Assembly (NCBI GenBank): GCA_003697135.1
Contig: RFGC01000035.1
Coordinates: 310,001 to 374,000, forward strand
Length of the DNA: 64,000 nt
Origin: Acidobacteriota bacterium
GTDB taxonomy: Bacteria > Acidobacteriota > Blastocatellia > Pyrinomonadales > Pyrinomonadaceae
Reading direction: 5' to 3'
This document shows, piece by piece, positions 18,763-26,468 of this stretch. A program made the translations under genes and the position numbers. Positions within the stretch are counted from its first letter, which is position 1. Each line of letters opens with the position of its first letter. The notes below the pieces were generated by a model that ran no database searches, was not told the DNA's origin, and saw nothing but the letters and a program-made list of their open reading frames with translations.

Positions 18763-20256
18763 ATGCTCGAACTAAAAGGGATAACAAAAAGGTTTGGAAA
18801 TGTTGTTGCCAATAACAACGTATCAATCAAAGTTGAACCTGGAACGATTCATGCAATTGTTGGAGAAAATGGAGCCGGGAAATCTACCGCTATGCGAATC
18901 GCATACGGTTTTTATAAACCCGATTCTGGCGAGATTTTCTTCAATGGTCAAAAGGTCGAATTCTCAAGTCCGCACGATGCCATAGCACTTGGAATCGGCA
19001 TGGTTCATCAGCATTTCATGCTGGTTGAAAACATGACAGTTACAGAAAACATAATTCTCGGCGAAGAAACTGGCAGTCGTTTCCGATTGGACGTGATAAA
19101 AGCAGAAAACGAGATTACGGAGCTTTCTTCAAGACTTCGACTGAATGTGAATCCGAAAGCGTTAATCGAAGATTTATCAGTTGGCCAGCAACAAAGAGTC
19201 GAACTCTTAAAAGCTCTTTACAGAAAGGCAAATTTCTTGATTCTTGATGAACCCACGGCCGTTCTAACTCCGCAGGAAGTTGAAGAATTTTTTGGGATTT
19301 TACGGCGGATGCGTTCTGAAGGGAAAACCGTTGTCATAATAACTCACAAACTTGAGGAAGTATTAGCAATTTCAGATAACGTAACCGTAATGCGCGACGG
19401 ATGCGTAGTCGGGAACTTGAAAACCGCAGAAACCAATGCTCAAGAACTTGCACGCCTAATTGTTGGGCGCGAAGTGCTGTTGAGAGTAGAGAAGGAAGAT
19501 GCAAAACCAAAAGAAGTAGTTTTAGAAGTTGAAGGTTTGTTTGTTCAAGGTAAACATGGCATTGCAGTCAATGGAGTATCTTTTAACGTTCGTGCAGGTG
19601 AAATAGTCGGGATTGCGGGCGTTGAAGGTAACGGACAAACTGAATTGATTGAAGCAATAGCAGGCTTGATGTCTGTTTCAAACGGAAAAATCAAATTCAA
19701 AGGTTCTGAAATCAACAGCTTGAGCGTTAGAGAAAGAATCGAACTCGGCATAGCACATATTCCCGAAGACAGACAAAAGCGGGGCTTACTTCTGAACTTC
19801 GACTTGAGAGAAAACGCTATTCTTGGCGTTCATCACCGCAAATCTATATCTTCAAACGGATTGATAAACAAGGTAGCAGTTGAGAATCACACGAAAGAAA
19901 TTATCGAGAGATTTGACGTTCGGCCACCAAATCCGCTTCTTCCCGCAAAAGCTCTCTCTGGTGGCAATCAGCAAAAGCTGGTAGTCGGAAGAGAACTGAG
20001 CATGAATCCGAAGTTGCTATTGGTCGCACAACCGACACGCGGAGTTGACATCGGAGCAGTCGAATTTATCCATCGCAAGCTGGTTGAAATGCGCGATTCA
20101 GGCACAGCTATTTTATTGGTGTCCGCAGAACTCGAAGAAGTTAAAAGCCTTGCAGACAGGCTTTTGGTTATAAGAAAAGGCAGAATAGTTGGTGAAGTCG
20201 ATCCAAAATCCGCATCAGTTGAACAAATAGGACTGATGATGACCGGTGGTGAATAG
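18763..20256 (+). CDS. ABC transporter ATPase of the simple-sugar/nucleoside type (two ATPase domains)
   Basis: 497 residues with two tandem ABC domains (about 1-235 and 250-497). Domain one has Walker [10 protein letters not shown], the [10 protein letters not shown]-loop typical of YufO/NupO-type ATPases, and [10 protein letters not shown]. Domain two has [17 protein letters not shown] and [10 protein letters not shown]. The second Walker A is degenerate, as is usual in this family. Such proteins power uptake of nucleosides or simple sugars with two permeases and a BMP-type binding protein. None of these partners is adjacent; the next gene is a regulator. It is either an orphan or works with permeases encoded elsewhere. 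Confidence 0.85.
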   Translation: MLELKGITKRFGNVVANNNVSIKVEPGTIHAIVGENGAGKSTAMRIAYGFYKPDSGEIFFNGQKVEFSSPHDAIALGIGMVHQHFMLVENMTVTENIILGEETGSRFRLDVIKAENEITELSSRLRLNVNPKALIEDLSVGQQQRVELLKALYRKANFLILDEPTAVLTPQEVEEFFGILRRMRSEGKTVVIITHKLEEVLAISDNVTVMRDGCVVGNLKTAETNAQELARLIVGREVLLRVEKEDAKPKEVVLEVEGLFVQGKHGIAVNGVSFNVRAGEIVGIAGVEGNGQTELIEAIAGLMSVSNGKIKFKGSEINSLSVRERIELGIAHIPEDRQKRGLLLNFDLRENAILGVHHRKSISSNGLINKVAVENHTKEIIERFDVRPPNPLLPAKALSGGNQQKLVVGRELSMNPKLLLVAQPTRGVDIGAVEFIHRKLVEMRDSGTAILLVSAELEEVKSLADRLLVIRKGRIVGEVDPKSASVEQIGLMMTGGE

Positions 20257-20393
20257 GCTTCCCACAGCATTTATTCATAAGTCACGCTCCCCAAGATTTT
20301 TCTCAAAAAGCCGAATTCAAACCTTAACTTAGAGAAAAAACAAAATCTACGAAGAGTGCAAACTCCGATTTATACGTAGCCCTGTGTCAAAGC

Positions 20394-20399
20394 TATACT
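20394..20399 (+). promoter_or_regulatory. -10 box of the NtrC-type regulator gene
   Basis: TATACT ends ten bases before the ATG at 20410. No good -35 hexamer is seen 16-18 bases upstream. The transcript would begin a few bases before the start codon. Confidence 0.4.
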
Positions 20400-20409
20400 A
20401 AAAGCAGAT

Positions 20410-21774
20410 ATGGAAGGTGCGAAAATCTTGGTTGTTGAAGATGAAGAGCTAATGCGGGCTATTCTAGAAGAATTGCTTTCAAGCGAGGGCTACAAAGTTT
20501 TCACAGCCGATTCAGCAGAATCCGCAATTGAAAAATTTTCCAGTGAAGACATTGATTTAACAATCGCCGATATAAGAATGGCTGGAATGGATGGACTTGA
20601 ACTCCTTGACAAAATCAAATCAATTGATGAGGAAGCTCTTGTGATAATCATAACAGCATACTCTTCGGTTGATTCAGCAATTTCAGCACTTCGCAAAGGC
20701 GCCTATGACTATATCACCAAGCCGTTTGTGAATGAAGATTTACTTCAAACCGTCAAAAATGCTCTGCGTCAGCGGGAGCTTTTTCGGGAAAATCGGTATC
20801 TGCGAAGGGAACTAAACAAAAAATACGGATTTTCCGAAATAATCGGCATGTCTGAGAGTTTGCAAAAAGTTTTTCGCCTTATAGAAAAAGTTTCTACAAC
20901 CGATGCCAGCGTTTTAATCGAGGGCGAAAGCGGAACCGGTAAAGAGCTTGTTGCGAGAGCAATTCACCACAACAGCCACCGCTCTGACAAACCTTTTATA
21001 GCAATTAACTGCGCAGCTATTCCTGAAACACTACTCGAATCAGAACTTTTCGGACACACAAAAGGAGCTTTCACAGACGCAAAGTTTGAAAGAAAAGGGC
21101 TTTTTCGTTCTGCTGATGGTGGCACTGTTTTTCTCGATGAAATAAGCGAAATGCCTCATTCGCTTCAGGTCAAACTCTTGCGGACATTACAAGAGCAAGA
21201 AGTAACTCCCATTGGTTCAAACATTCCTGTTAAATTCAACGTCAGAATCATATCAGCAACAAATCGCAATCTCGAAGAAGAAGTTAAAATGGGCAGATTT
21301 CGTGAAGACTTGTTTTATCGGCTTAGCGTGATAGAGATAAAACTCCCGCCGCTTAGAGAGCGCAGAGAAGATATTCCACTACTTGCAAAGCATTTCATCA
21401 AAAAAATTGCTCGACGTCTAAACATGCCGGAAAAAAATATATCGAGAGAAGTAATGGCAATGCTAACTGCATACGATTGGCCTGGAAATGTTCGCGAACT
21501 AGAAAATGCTATAGAGAGAGCTTTTATTTTGTCTTCTGGCGATGAGATAAAACCCGAAAACCTCCCGCCTCGAATTCCTGCATCATCTCAAGGCGCTTTT
21601 GAAATCAACGATCCACTCGGTTATCGTCCTACGCTAGAGGAAATGGAACGAAGATACATAATGGAAGTTCTAAAGTCAACCGGCTACGACAAGACCGAAA
21701 CCGCAAGAATCTTAGGCATAGACCTTTCGACACTCTATCGAAAACTTAAAAGATATGAAGCAAGAGAAGGCTAG
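20410..21774 (+). CDS. NtrC-family response regulator, sigma-54 activator
   Basis: 454 residues. The receiver domain (1-120) keeps the acidic pocket (Glu10, Asp11), the phosphate acceptor Asp54 in TIAD, and Lys104 in TKPF. The AAA+ domain (about 142-380) has Walker A GESGTGKE (172-179) and the sigma-54 contact loop GAFTDA (219-224). A Fis-type helix-turn-helix closes the protein (about 412-450, TETARILGIDLSTLYRKLKR). It should activate sigma-54 promoters on phosphorylation by a histidine kinase. No kinase is next to it, and no sigma-54 gene is in the window. It ends 23 bases from the convergent blh gene, so a link to the rhodopsin locus is positional only. Confidence 0.92.
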   Translation: MEGAKILVVEDEELMRAILEELLSSEGYKVFTADSAESAIEKFSSEDIDLTIADIRMAGMDGLELLDKIKSIDEEALVIIITAYSSVDSAISALRKGAYDYITKPFVNEDLLQTVKNALRQRELFRENRYLRRELNKKYGFSEIIGMSESLQKVFRLIEKVSTTDASVLIEGESGTGKELVARAIHHNSHRSDKPFIAINCAAIPETLLESELFGHTKGAFTDAKFERKGLFRSADGGTVFLDEISEMPHSLQVKLLRTLQEQEVTPIGSNIPVKFNVRIISATNRNLEEEVKMGRFREDLFYRLSVIEIKLPPLRERREDIPLLAKHFIKKIARRLNMPEKNISREVMAMLTAYDWPGNVRELENAIERAFILSSGDEIKPENLPPRIPASSQGAFEINDPLGYRPTLEEMERRYIMEVLKSTGYDKTETARILGIDLSTLYRKLKRYEAREG

Positions 21775-21797
21775 AGTTTTTAATTACCTTGATTTGC

Positions 21798-22754
21798 TTA
21801 GATAAGGGATTTTGCCTGCACCGATTGCATAACTTGATGTTCAGAGTAGATAAATCTGCCTAGTTTTTCCAAAAATAAAACAACTAATGCATGTGGTAAA
21901 GTTAGCGCAGAAAGAAAAATCAAGAAGATTTCCACCACTGAGGTTGAAATAAACTGCTGTTGATGCCAGATCAGGAGCATCAAAACAATAGAAATGAGAG
22001 TTACAGGCAAGACACGCAAATGAAATCGCCATAAATTTTGCCATAACGAAAACACATCTGGCAAATCTTGTTTCTCATGGAAACAAATCCTCAAAAAATG
22101 TCGCCATGAATGAACGCATATAAAGTAAATTGCTACTGCAAAAAGCGGAGAGGGAACAAGCCAAAAGAAAATAATGATTAGTATAGACTCCAAATCAAAA
22201 AAGGAAAGTTTTCCTCTAAGGAGAACAGAGAGCAAAGACAAAAAAAGCCCTAAAAAGAAAAGAAGAGATGAAGCTGAAATTATCAAACTTGAGCCTTTAG
22301 CACTTAGCTTTGATAAAACCAACTGGCTTTCTAGCGGATGGAGAAATAGAGAAGCGGAAAGGACAATCAAACCGCGTCCGAGTGAATTCATGATAAAAAG
22401 TCTGTTCTGTTGCTCCCAGATTGCGTCTCCACTCCCAAAGTGCCAGATTGAGAGAAGAAAAAAAGCCACTAAACCCATTGACGGAGAAATCAGCCAAAGA
22501 ACAACTACAGACAAAACTAATAACAAATAAACTGCTAAAAGAGTGCTAAAACGAAATTTTGTTTTTTGACTCAATTGGCAAATAATACGAAAATCCTCAG
22601 CACCGTGAGGAATCCCGAGCAAAAGTGCACTTGCAATGAAGAGTCGGCCTCCCCAAACCTCCAAGTTGCTACCGACAATAACACTAAACAGCCAGCTTGC
22701 GAGCAGGCTTATCCATGGAATCAGATAAAGCAAAATCCAAGCTCTTTGATTCAT
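21798..22754 (-). CDS. blh: Beta-carotene 15,15'-dioxygenase, Brp/Blh type (makes retinal)
   Basis: 318 residues, about eight hydrophobic helices. The histidines that bind iron in Blh enzymes can be matched: IPHGAEDFR near residue 50, SIWHFGSGD near 105, VHSWRHF near 215 and LPHALVV near 288. It cleaves beta-carotene symmetrically to two all-trans retinal molecules in the membrane, giving the rhodopsin chromophore. Its ATG lies inside the end of crtY, a 71-base overlap in another frame, so the two are translationally coupled. I kept this start because it provides the first membrane helix (WILLYLIPWISLLASWLF). It is the third gene after the rhodopsin on the same strand. Confidence 0.9.
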   Translation of the reverse strand: MNQRAWILLYLIPWISLLASWLFSVIVGSNLEVWGGRLFIASALLLGIPHGAEDFRIICQLSQKTKFRFSTLLAVYLLLVLSVVVLWLISPSMGLVAFFLLSIWHFGSGDAIWEQQNRLFIMNSLGRGLIVLSASLFLHPLESQLVLSKLSAKGSSLIISASSLLFFLGLFLSLLSVLLRGKLSFFDLESILIIIFFWLVPSPLFAVAIYFICVHSWRHFLRICFHEKQDLPDVFSLWQNLWRFHLRVLPVTLISIVLMLLIWHQQQFISTSVVEIFLIFLSALTLPHALVVLFLEKLGRFIYSEHQVMQSVQAKSLI

Positions 22755-23910
22755 TGCACTTCAGCTCTTTTCTCTTCAGAACTTGCCATGAAGCTTTCAG
22801 AAAAGGCATCTTAGGAAGCGTAGAAATCACTTCTATATCATCGAAAAAAGAACTTTCATCCATTAGAAACCGAATAAGCACATCAGGCTTGCTTAATGAA
22901 AACATTCTCAGGAAAGACTCTTTAACAGCACTTGGGTTGGAAACGATCAGCTCAAGAAAAATCGCGTCGAGAATGTCATATTTCGATAAAGCCGATTCCA
23001 AAATGATTTCTTCACCTTTCACTAAAGCGGAAGCTATTTGAGATACTTGACGTTGAATTCTGTGGAATGCGTACCCACTTGAAGGACGAATCGCATTACC
23101 ACTTATGCCAATACAGATAGCACGATTGCTATAGCATTGAGGCTTTGCAACCGTCATCGGAAGCATTCCCTTTTCTTCTCTTTTCACCACAAAGTTTGAA
23201 CCGATATGCTCTTTAATATACTCGTTTAGCAAATAGCGATGAACATCAAAAGAAACTGGAGTTTGACTGAATGATGTGCTTTCGATTAGAGCTTCTGTTT
23301 CAGAGTAGGGCAGAATATAGACAAAATTTATACAGGAAGCTAGCTTAGACGATCCTTTGAGCCTGAAATCCATTAGCGTAATTGTTTCAGTATCAAAGAC
23401 AGAATGAGTGAATTCAGCTAAAAATCCTAAAAATGTTTGGTAAAGAATAACCTGATTTTTCAGCCTATAGAAATTTCCTCTAGCATCGAAAACAAGTTTT
23501 GCTTGCCAAAAAGTCTTGTCTGTTAAGACTTTAACTATGCCGCTTTTTTCTTCTACCCGAAGAACTTTTTCGCCTAACACGAGAGAAACTCGATTCTGAC
23601 TTTTCCAACGTGAATGAAAGTGGGAATAAAAGTCCGGAGCATAGATTTGGCGATATGGCATTGTTAAAGAACTTTGCGTAGTTGAGAAGTTCCAATCAAC
23701 AACTTTCCATCTATGCCATGTTTTTTTAATTATCGGAGCCAGAACAGGAAGTGGATTCGCCCAACTACACCAACGCTGTTCTTGACTAAAATCAGTTCTT
23801 GCATCAAGCAAGGTTATTTCACCCGAATAGCCCTCTCTTTCTAGTTGAGCCGCTAGGAGAGTCCCAGAAAGACCCGCTCCAAGAATGAGAATTTCCGTTT
23901 TTCGTTTCAT
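22684..23910 (-). CDS. crtY: Lycopene beta-cyclase (CrtY type)
   Basis: 408 residues. The N-terminus is a dinucleotide-binding beta-alpha-beta unit (ILILGAGLSGTLLA, then an acidic residue in TLLDAR). Further CrtY marks are FDARG, QTFLGFLAEF, MDFR, FVYILPYSETEALIEST, GMLPMT and IRPSSGYAFHRIQRQ. The enzyme cyclises both ends of lycopene to give beta-carotene, the substrate of Blh. Genes for earlier steps (crtE, crtB, crtI) are not in the window and must lie elsewhere. The start is 120 bases after the rhodopsin stop, with a perfect stem-loop between them. Its last 71 bases also encode the start of Blh. Confidence 0.92.
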   Translation of the reverse strand: MKRKTEILILGAGLSGTLLAAQLEREGYSGEITLLDARTDFSQEQRWCSWANPLPVLAPIIKKTWHRWKVVDWNFSTTQSSLTMPYRQIYAPDFYSHFHSRWKSQNRVSLVLGEKVLRVEEKSGIVKVLTDKTFWQAKLVFDARGNFYRLKNQVILYQTFLGFLAEFTHSVFDTETITLMDFRLKGSSKLASCINFVYILPYSETEALIESTSFSQTPVSFDVHRYLLNEYIKEHIGSNFVVKREEKGMLPMTVAKPQCYSNRAICIGISGNAIRPSSGYAFHRIQRQVSQIASALVKGEEIILESALSKYDILDAIFLELIVSNPSAVKESFLRMFSLSKPDVLIRFLMDESSFFDDIEVISTLPKMPFLKASWQVLKRKELKCNESKSLDFALSDSMDKPARKLAV

Positions 23911-23941
23911 CTTCGATTCTTCTTTACCTAGCGACTATCTC

Positions 23942-23981
23942 AGATGCTTGAGGTCCATAAATGAACCTCAAGCATCTTTTT
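23942..23981. other. Perfect 13-bp stem-loop between rhodopsin and crtY
   Basis: AGATGCTTGAGGT (23942-23954) pairs exactly with ACCTCAAGCATCT (23965-23977) around a ten-base loop. Five T follow on the plus strand, so it reads as an intrinsic terminator for antisense transcription. On the minus strand, the sense strand of the operon, the stem has no U tract after it. There it may instead protect or process the 3' end of the rhodopsin message and lower crtY-blh expression. Confidence 0.7.
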
Positions 23982-24030
23982 CATTCAAGACAATCTTCAC
24001 TCTGCAAGAAATATAAGCCTTTCTTGAAAT

Positions 24031-24879
24031 TCAAGCTGGTAGCGGTTGTGCTCCAGCAATTTCTTTTGCAGGACTACGACGTTCAAGAAGCTGTCGGCCA
24101 GCCATGTAAACTACAATTCCCGGAGCAATCTTGTTTACTTGGTCTCCGATATTATAAACGATATGAACAATGTTCAGGTCGAATTGTGGAAAGATCGCAG
24201 GAATCATGTATCCAATCGGGTAAATTCCCCAACCTGTGACAATAAAAATCGCCATGACCTTGTAAGCCCATTGTTCTTCAGGTTCAGCATCCTTGGCCAT
24301 ATTCCTAACAGTCGTGAAAATTATGTAAACGATGCCAAGATAGCCTATGGTTGAAATCGCACCCCACAAAAGATGAGTAGAAGGAACCGCTACGTATTGT
24401 TCACCGATAAACCCAGTTACAATCATGAAAACATCGGCAATAATCAGAGCCGTAATAACCCCTCCTACCTTGCGCCCAGCGGCAACAGCTAATGGGATTT
24501 TTGCAACCAGAAGCGGCGTCGTAATCAGCCAGTCCATATAACGGTAATTGATAATCCCGAAAAACGATTTCTTAGTGATTTCCAAATAGTTTGCCCCACC
24601 TTTTGCCAAGTCCTCTGCCAAAAGTGGCAGTGTAGTCTCAGCATAAAGAGTTTTCATGTAGAAATAGTGAAAAGCCGCAATCCCGACTATCAAGGCTGAA
24701 AGCACTAAAGCGGTCCTATATTCAGGCGCTACATTGTTGCGTTGTGCCAAGAAAAAAACAAAAGCCGCTCCCATCGAAATGTAAGCGACAAAGAAAGTAA
24801 AGTTGACTATCATCGGCAGAATGCCGACATCAGTCGCATTTATCAGACTGGTCACGAAAGCAATCGTCGTGTGTTCCAT
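24031..24879 (-). CDS. Microbial rhodopsin, probable outward proton pump of DTK type
   Basis: 282 residues, seven membrane helices. Retinal would attach to Lys250 in helix G (NIGDQVNK), with Asp246 as part of the counter-ion. Helix C reads RYMDWLITTPLLVAK. Asp116 is the proton acceptor, Thr120 is conserved, and Lys127 sits where proteorhodopsins have Glu108 and bacteriorhodopsin has Asp96. Exiguobacterium sibiricum rhodopsin also has Lys there and pumps protons. His71 in helix B matches the His that pairs with the acceptor in proteorhodopsin, and Leu124 at the spectral-tuning site suggests green absorption. A strong GGGAGG ribosome site lies upstream. No Gly is evident at the carotenoid-antenna position, but that alignment is uncertain. 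Confidence 0.93.
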   Translation of the reverse strand: MEHTTIAFVTSLINATDVGILPMIVNFTFFVAYISMGAAFVFFLAQRNNVAPEYRTALVLSALIVGIAAFHYFYMKTLYAETTLPLLAEDLAKGGANYLEITKKSFFGIINYRYMDWLITTPLLVAKIPLAVAAGRKVGGVITALIIADVFMIVTGFIGEQYVAVPSTHLLWGAISTIGYLGIVYIIFTTVRNMAKDAEPEEQWAYKVMAIFIVTGWGIYPIGYMIPAIFPQFDLNIVHIVYNIGDQVNKIAPGIVVYMAGRQLLERRSPAKEIAGAQPLPA

Positions 24880-24902
24880 CTTTTAACCTCCCGTCTTTTT
24901 AG

Positions 24903-24932
24903 TATTAAGATGATTGCAAATAAATCGCTCAA
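24903..24932 (-). promoter_or_regulatory. Candidate rhodopsin promoter
   Basis: On the minus strand TTGAGC (24927-24932) and TTAATA (24903-24908) are 18 bases apart. A GGGAGG ribosome site lies between them and the ATG. Both hexamers are imperfect. Confidence 0.4.
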
Positions 24933-24939
24933 ATCGCTC
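24922..24939. repeat. Tandem 9-base repeat overlapping the candidate rhodopsin -35
   Basis: AAATCGCTC occurs twice without a gap (24922-24930 and 24931-24939). It covers the presumed -35 box and could be a regulator site or a chance duplication. Confidence 0.5.
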
Positions 24940-25254
24940 TTTTTTCATGAAAAAATTTGTGGTAATATCGGGAGAACGATACTGGAAGAACTACAAAACA
25001 GGAAGTCACAAGCTTTCTGGGATCAAACCGATTAGTGTCGCTGAGTGAGTTGCTGTTAAGGCTTTGGAATTTGAGTTATGAAGTCATTAAAGCTCTTGAA
25101 ACTCGGGAGAAAAATTAGGCAAAGGCGCAAACCATTTGGAGTTGGCCTAAAACGTTCTCCAAAGCCCAATCTTTGATAGTTATGTCTGTCTGACTTCCGA
25201 TGTAGATCAGAATTCAGACTTTGAAAGACACATTAAACAGCAAGTTTTATTGTC

Positions 25255-26145
25255 TCAAGAGATCCTTTCGTAAAAGCTCAAGCCCGTTTCGCCGATGGTT
25301 GAAACTTTTATGCGTTTGAGCACTCCCAGCTTTTCGTCGAAGAACATTTCGGCAGGATGTTCGATTACCAAGATACCGCCTCTAGGACAAACAGCTGCAC
25401 CTCGTTTGAAGTATTCTAGGACTTCATCGTAGTTTGCGTCATAGGGCGGATTGAAATAGACTATGTCCCAATAGCGGCGGCGTTTTTTCATTCTTTTCAA
25501 AAACGGCACAGCCTCTATTTGGAAAATCTCGCCGTGTCCTTCCTTGATGCCGCAAATTTCCATATTTTTCTTTATGAAGCTGCACATCTTTGCCGAGCGT
25601 TCGACAAAAGAGCAAAGCAAAGCACCGCGAGAGATTGCCTCGATGCCTACAGTTCCCGCGCCCGCACACAAATCCAAGAACCTTTTTCCGCGCACGCGCC
25701 GACCTAAAGTTTTGAACAAGTTTTGACGAACTGCGCTCGGTGTTATCTTAATTTTTGGTGAAGCTGTTGTTTGCAAAAGCTTGCCAGCATGCCTTCCACC
25801 TGTGACTTGCAATTCGCTGTGTATCTCGATTTTTGGTCGAACGGGTTTCTTTTTTACTTTTGCCTTTTTGGCTTTTAGTTTTATGGGTTTCTTTTTGGAC
25901 TTTTTGTCAGCAAGGCTTTTTGCTTTGGTATGTTTTCTGAAGCGCCCATTTGGCTTAACCCCTTCGGTGCGGAAGTTTCTTTTCTTTCTTTTGACTCTCA
26001 ATTTGCCTTTGGGAAAGCGATTTTGACGATTGGTAGAAAGGCCCTTGCGTTGTTCTCCTTTCCTTTCCTTGATTTCGCCCTTTTCTTGTCTTCTTCTTTC
26101 ATAAGCAAACGCTGAAGTTCCCTGCTTTTTCTCCTGCTTTTCCAT
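25255..26145 (-). CDS. rsmD: 16S rRNA m2G966 methyltransferase RsmD with long basic N-terminal extension
   Basis: 296 residues, about 100 more than the usual length of roughly 185-200. Residues 110-296 are a normal RsmD domain: VTGGRHAGKLL, the ITPSAVRQNLFKTL segment that corresponds to RPTxxRvRealFn, the SAM loop DLCAGAGTVGIEAISRGA, and the catalytic NPPY at 232-235. It methylates N2 of G966 in 16S rRNA. The first 105 residues are almost pure Lys/Arg/Glu with no hydrophobic core, probably disordered and RNA-binding. The ATG has a GAGGA ribosome site seven bases upstream, so the extension looks translated. A later start is not ruled out. Confidence 0.85.
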   Translation of the reverse strand: MEKQEKKQGTSAFAYERRRQEKGEIKERKGEQRKGLSTNRQNRFPKGKLRVKRKKRNFRTEGVKPNGRFRKHTKAKSLADKKSKKKPIKLKAKKAKVKKKPVRPKIEIHSELQVTGGRHAGKLLQTTASPKIKITPSAVRQNLFKTLGRRVRGKRFLDLCAGAGTVGIEAISRGALLCSFVERSAKMCSFIKKNMEICGIKEGHGEIFQIEAVPFLKRMKKRRRYWDIVYFNPPYDANYDEVLEYFKRGAAVCPRGGILVIEHPAEMFFDEKLGVLKRIKVSTIGETGLSFYERIS

Positions 26146-26468
26146 AAATTTTTCCTCGCTAACAGTTTTATCGGAAGGACAAATTCTTGATCACCTTTTA
26201 CTATCAGAAATCATTTTTTATCATTCCAAACGCTACCAAAAAGATTCTAATATTCTCGCTTCTCTCTTCAACAGACATCAACGCTATAAGACTTTTCAAC
26301 TCCCACGAACGAAAAATTTACAAAAGGGCGATAAAAAAATGATATACAATTTTTTGGCAGGAATTCAATTCTAAAAAACGAATGCTTGTTCAGAATCTCA
26401 GATTCAGAGATAACCAAAGAACTAGGATGGATAAAAGCTAAGCACTTCTCCATAAACAAACTTAAGAT
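26146..26468. other. Intergenic region between rsmD and typA
   Basis: 323 bases, very AT-rich. It must hold the rsmD promoter and the end of the typA transcript. I see only a short imperfect hairpin near 26391-26407 without a clear T tract. A 63-codon frame in it has no ribosome site and an unconvincing composition. Confidence 0.4.

Larger units (their letters stand above)
24880..25254. other. Long intergenic region upstream of the rhodopsin gene
   Basis: 375 bases with no convincing gene. Next to the rhodopsin it holds a ribosome site (24887-24892), a weak promoter and a 9-base tandem repeat. Further up, TTTGGAG (25135-25141) and CTCCAAA (25157-25163) form a 7-bp stem with a 15-base loop, with purine-rich flanks. 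I could not match it to a known riboswitch or small RNA. It is unusually long for this compact window and may carry regulation of the rhodopsin operon or of rsmD termination. Confidence 0.4.

Noticed and set aside
24031-24879. Xanthorhodopsin-type carotenoid antenna in the rhodopsin
   Set aside because: By ungapped alignment from Glu160 the antenna-window position appears to be Leu170 and not Gly. The alignment is uncertain, but nothing positive supports antenna binding.
21775-24879. Direct control of the rhodopsin locus by the adjacent NtrC-type regulator
   Set aside because: The regulator is merely convergent with blh. I found no sigma-54 promoter (GG-N10-GC) clearly placed upstream of the rhodopsin gene.
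24742-25035. 97-codon plus-strand frame across the rhodopsin start
   Set aside because: It overlaps the rhodopsin N-terminus and its promoter, has no ribosome site and no family resemblance.
25081-25180. c-di-GMP (GEMM) or other riboswitch in the region upstream of rhodopsin
   Set aside because: GGCGCAAACC and GGCCTAAAAC fragments recall parts of GEMM, but their order and the helices do not fit, and no downstream plus-strand gene exists.
26268-26459. 63-codon frame in the rsmD-typA gap
   Set aside because: No ribosome site, unconvincing composition, and a very AT-rich stretch where such frames occur by chance.
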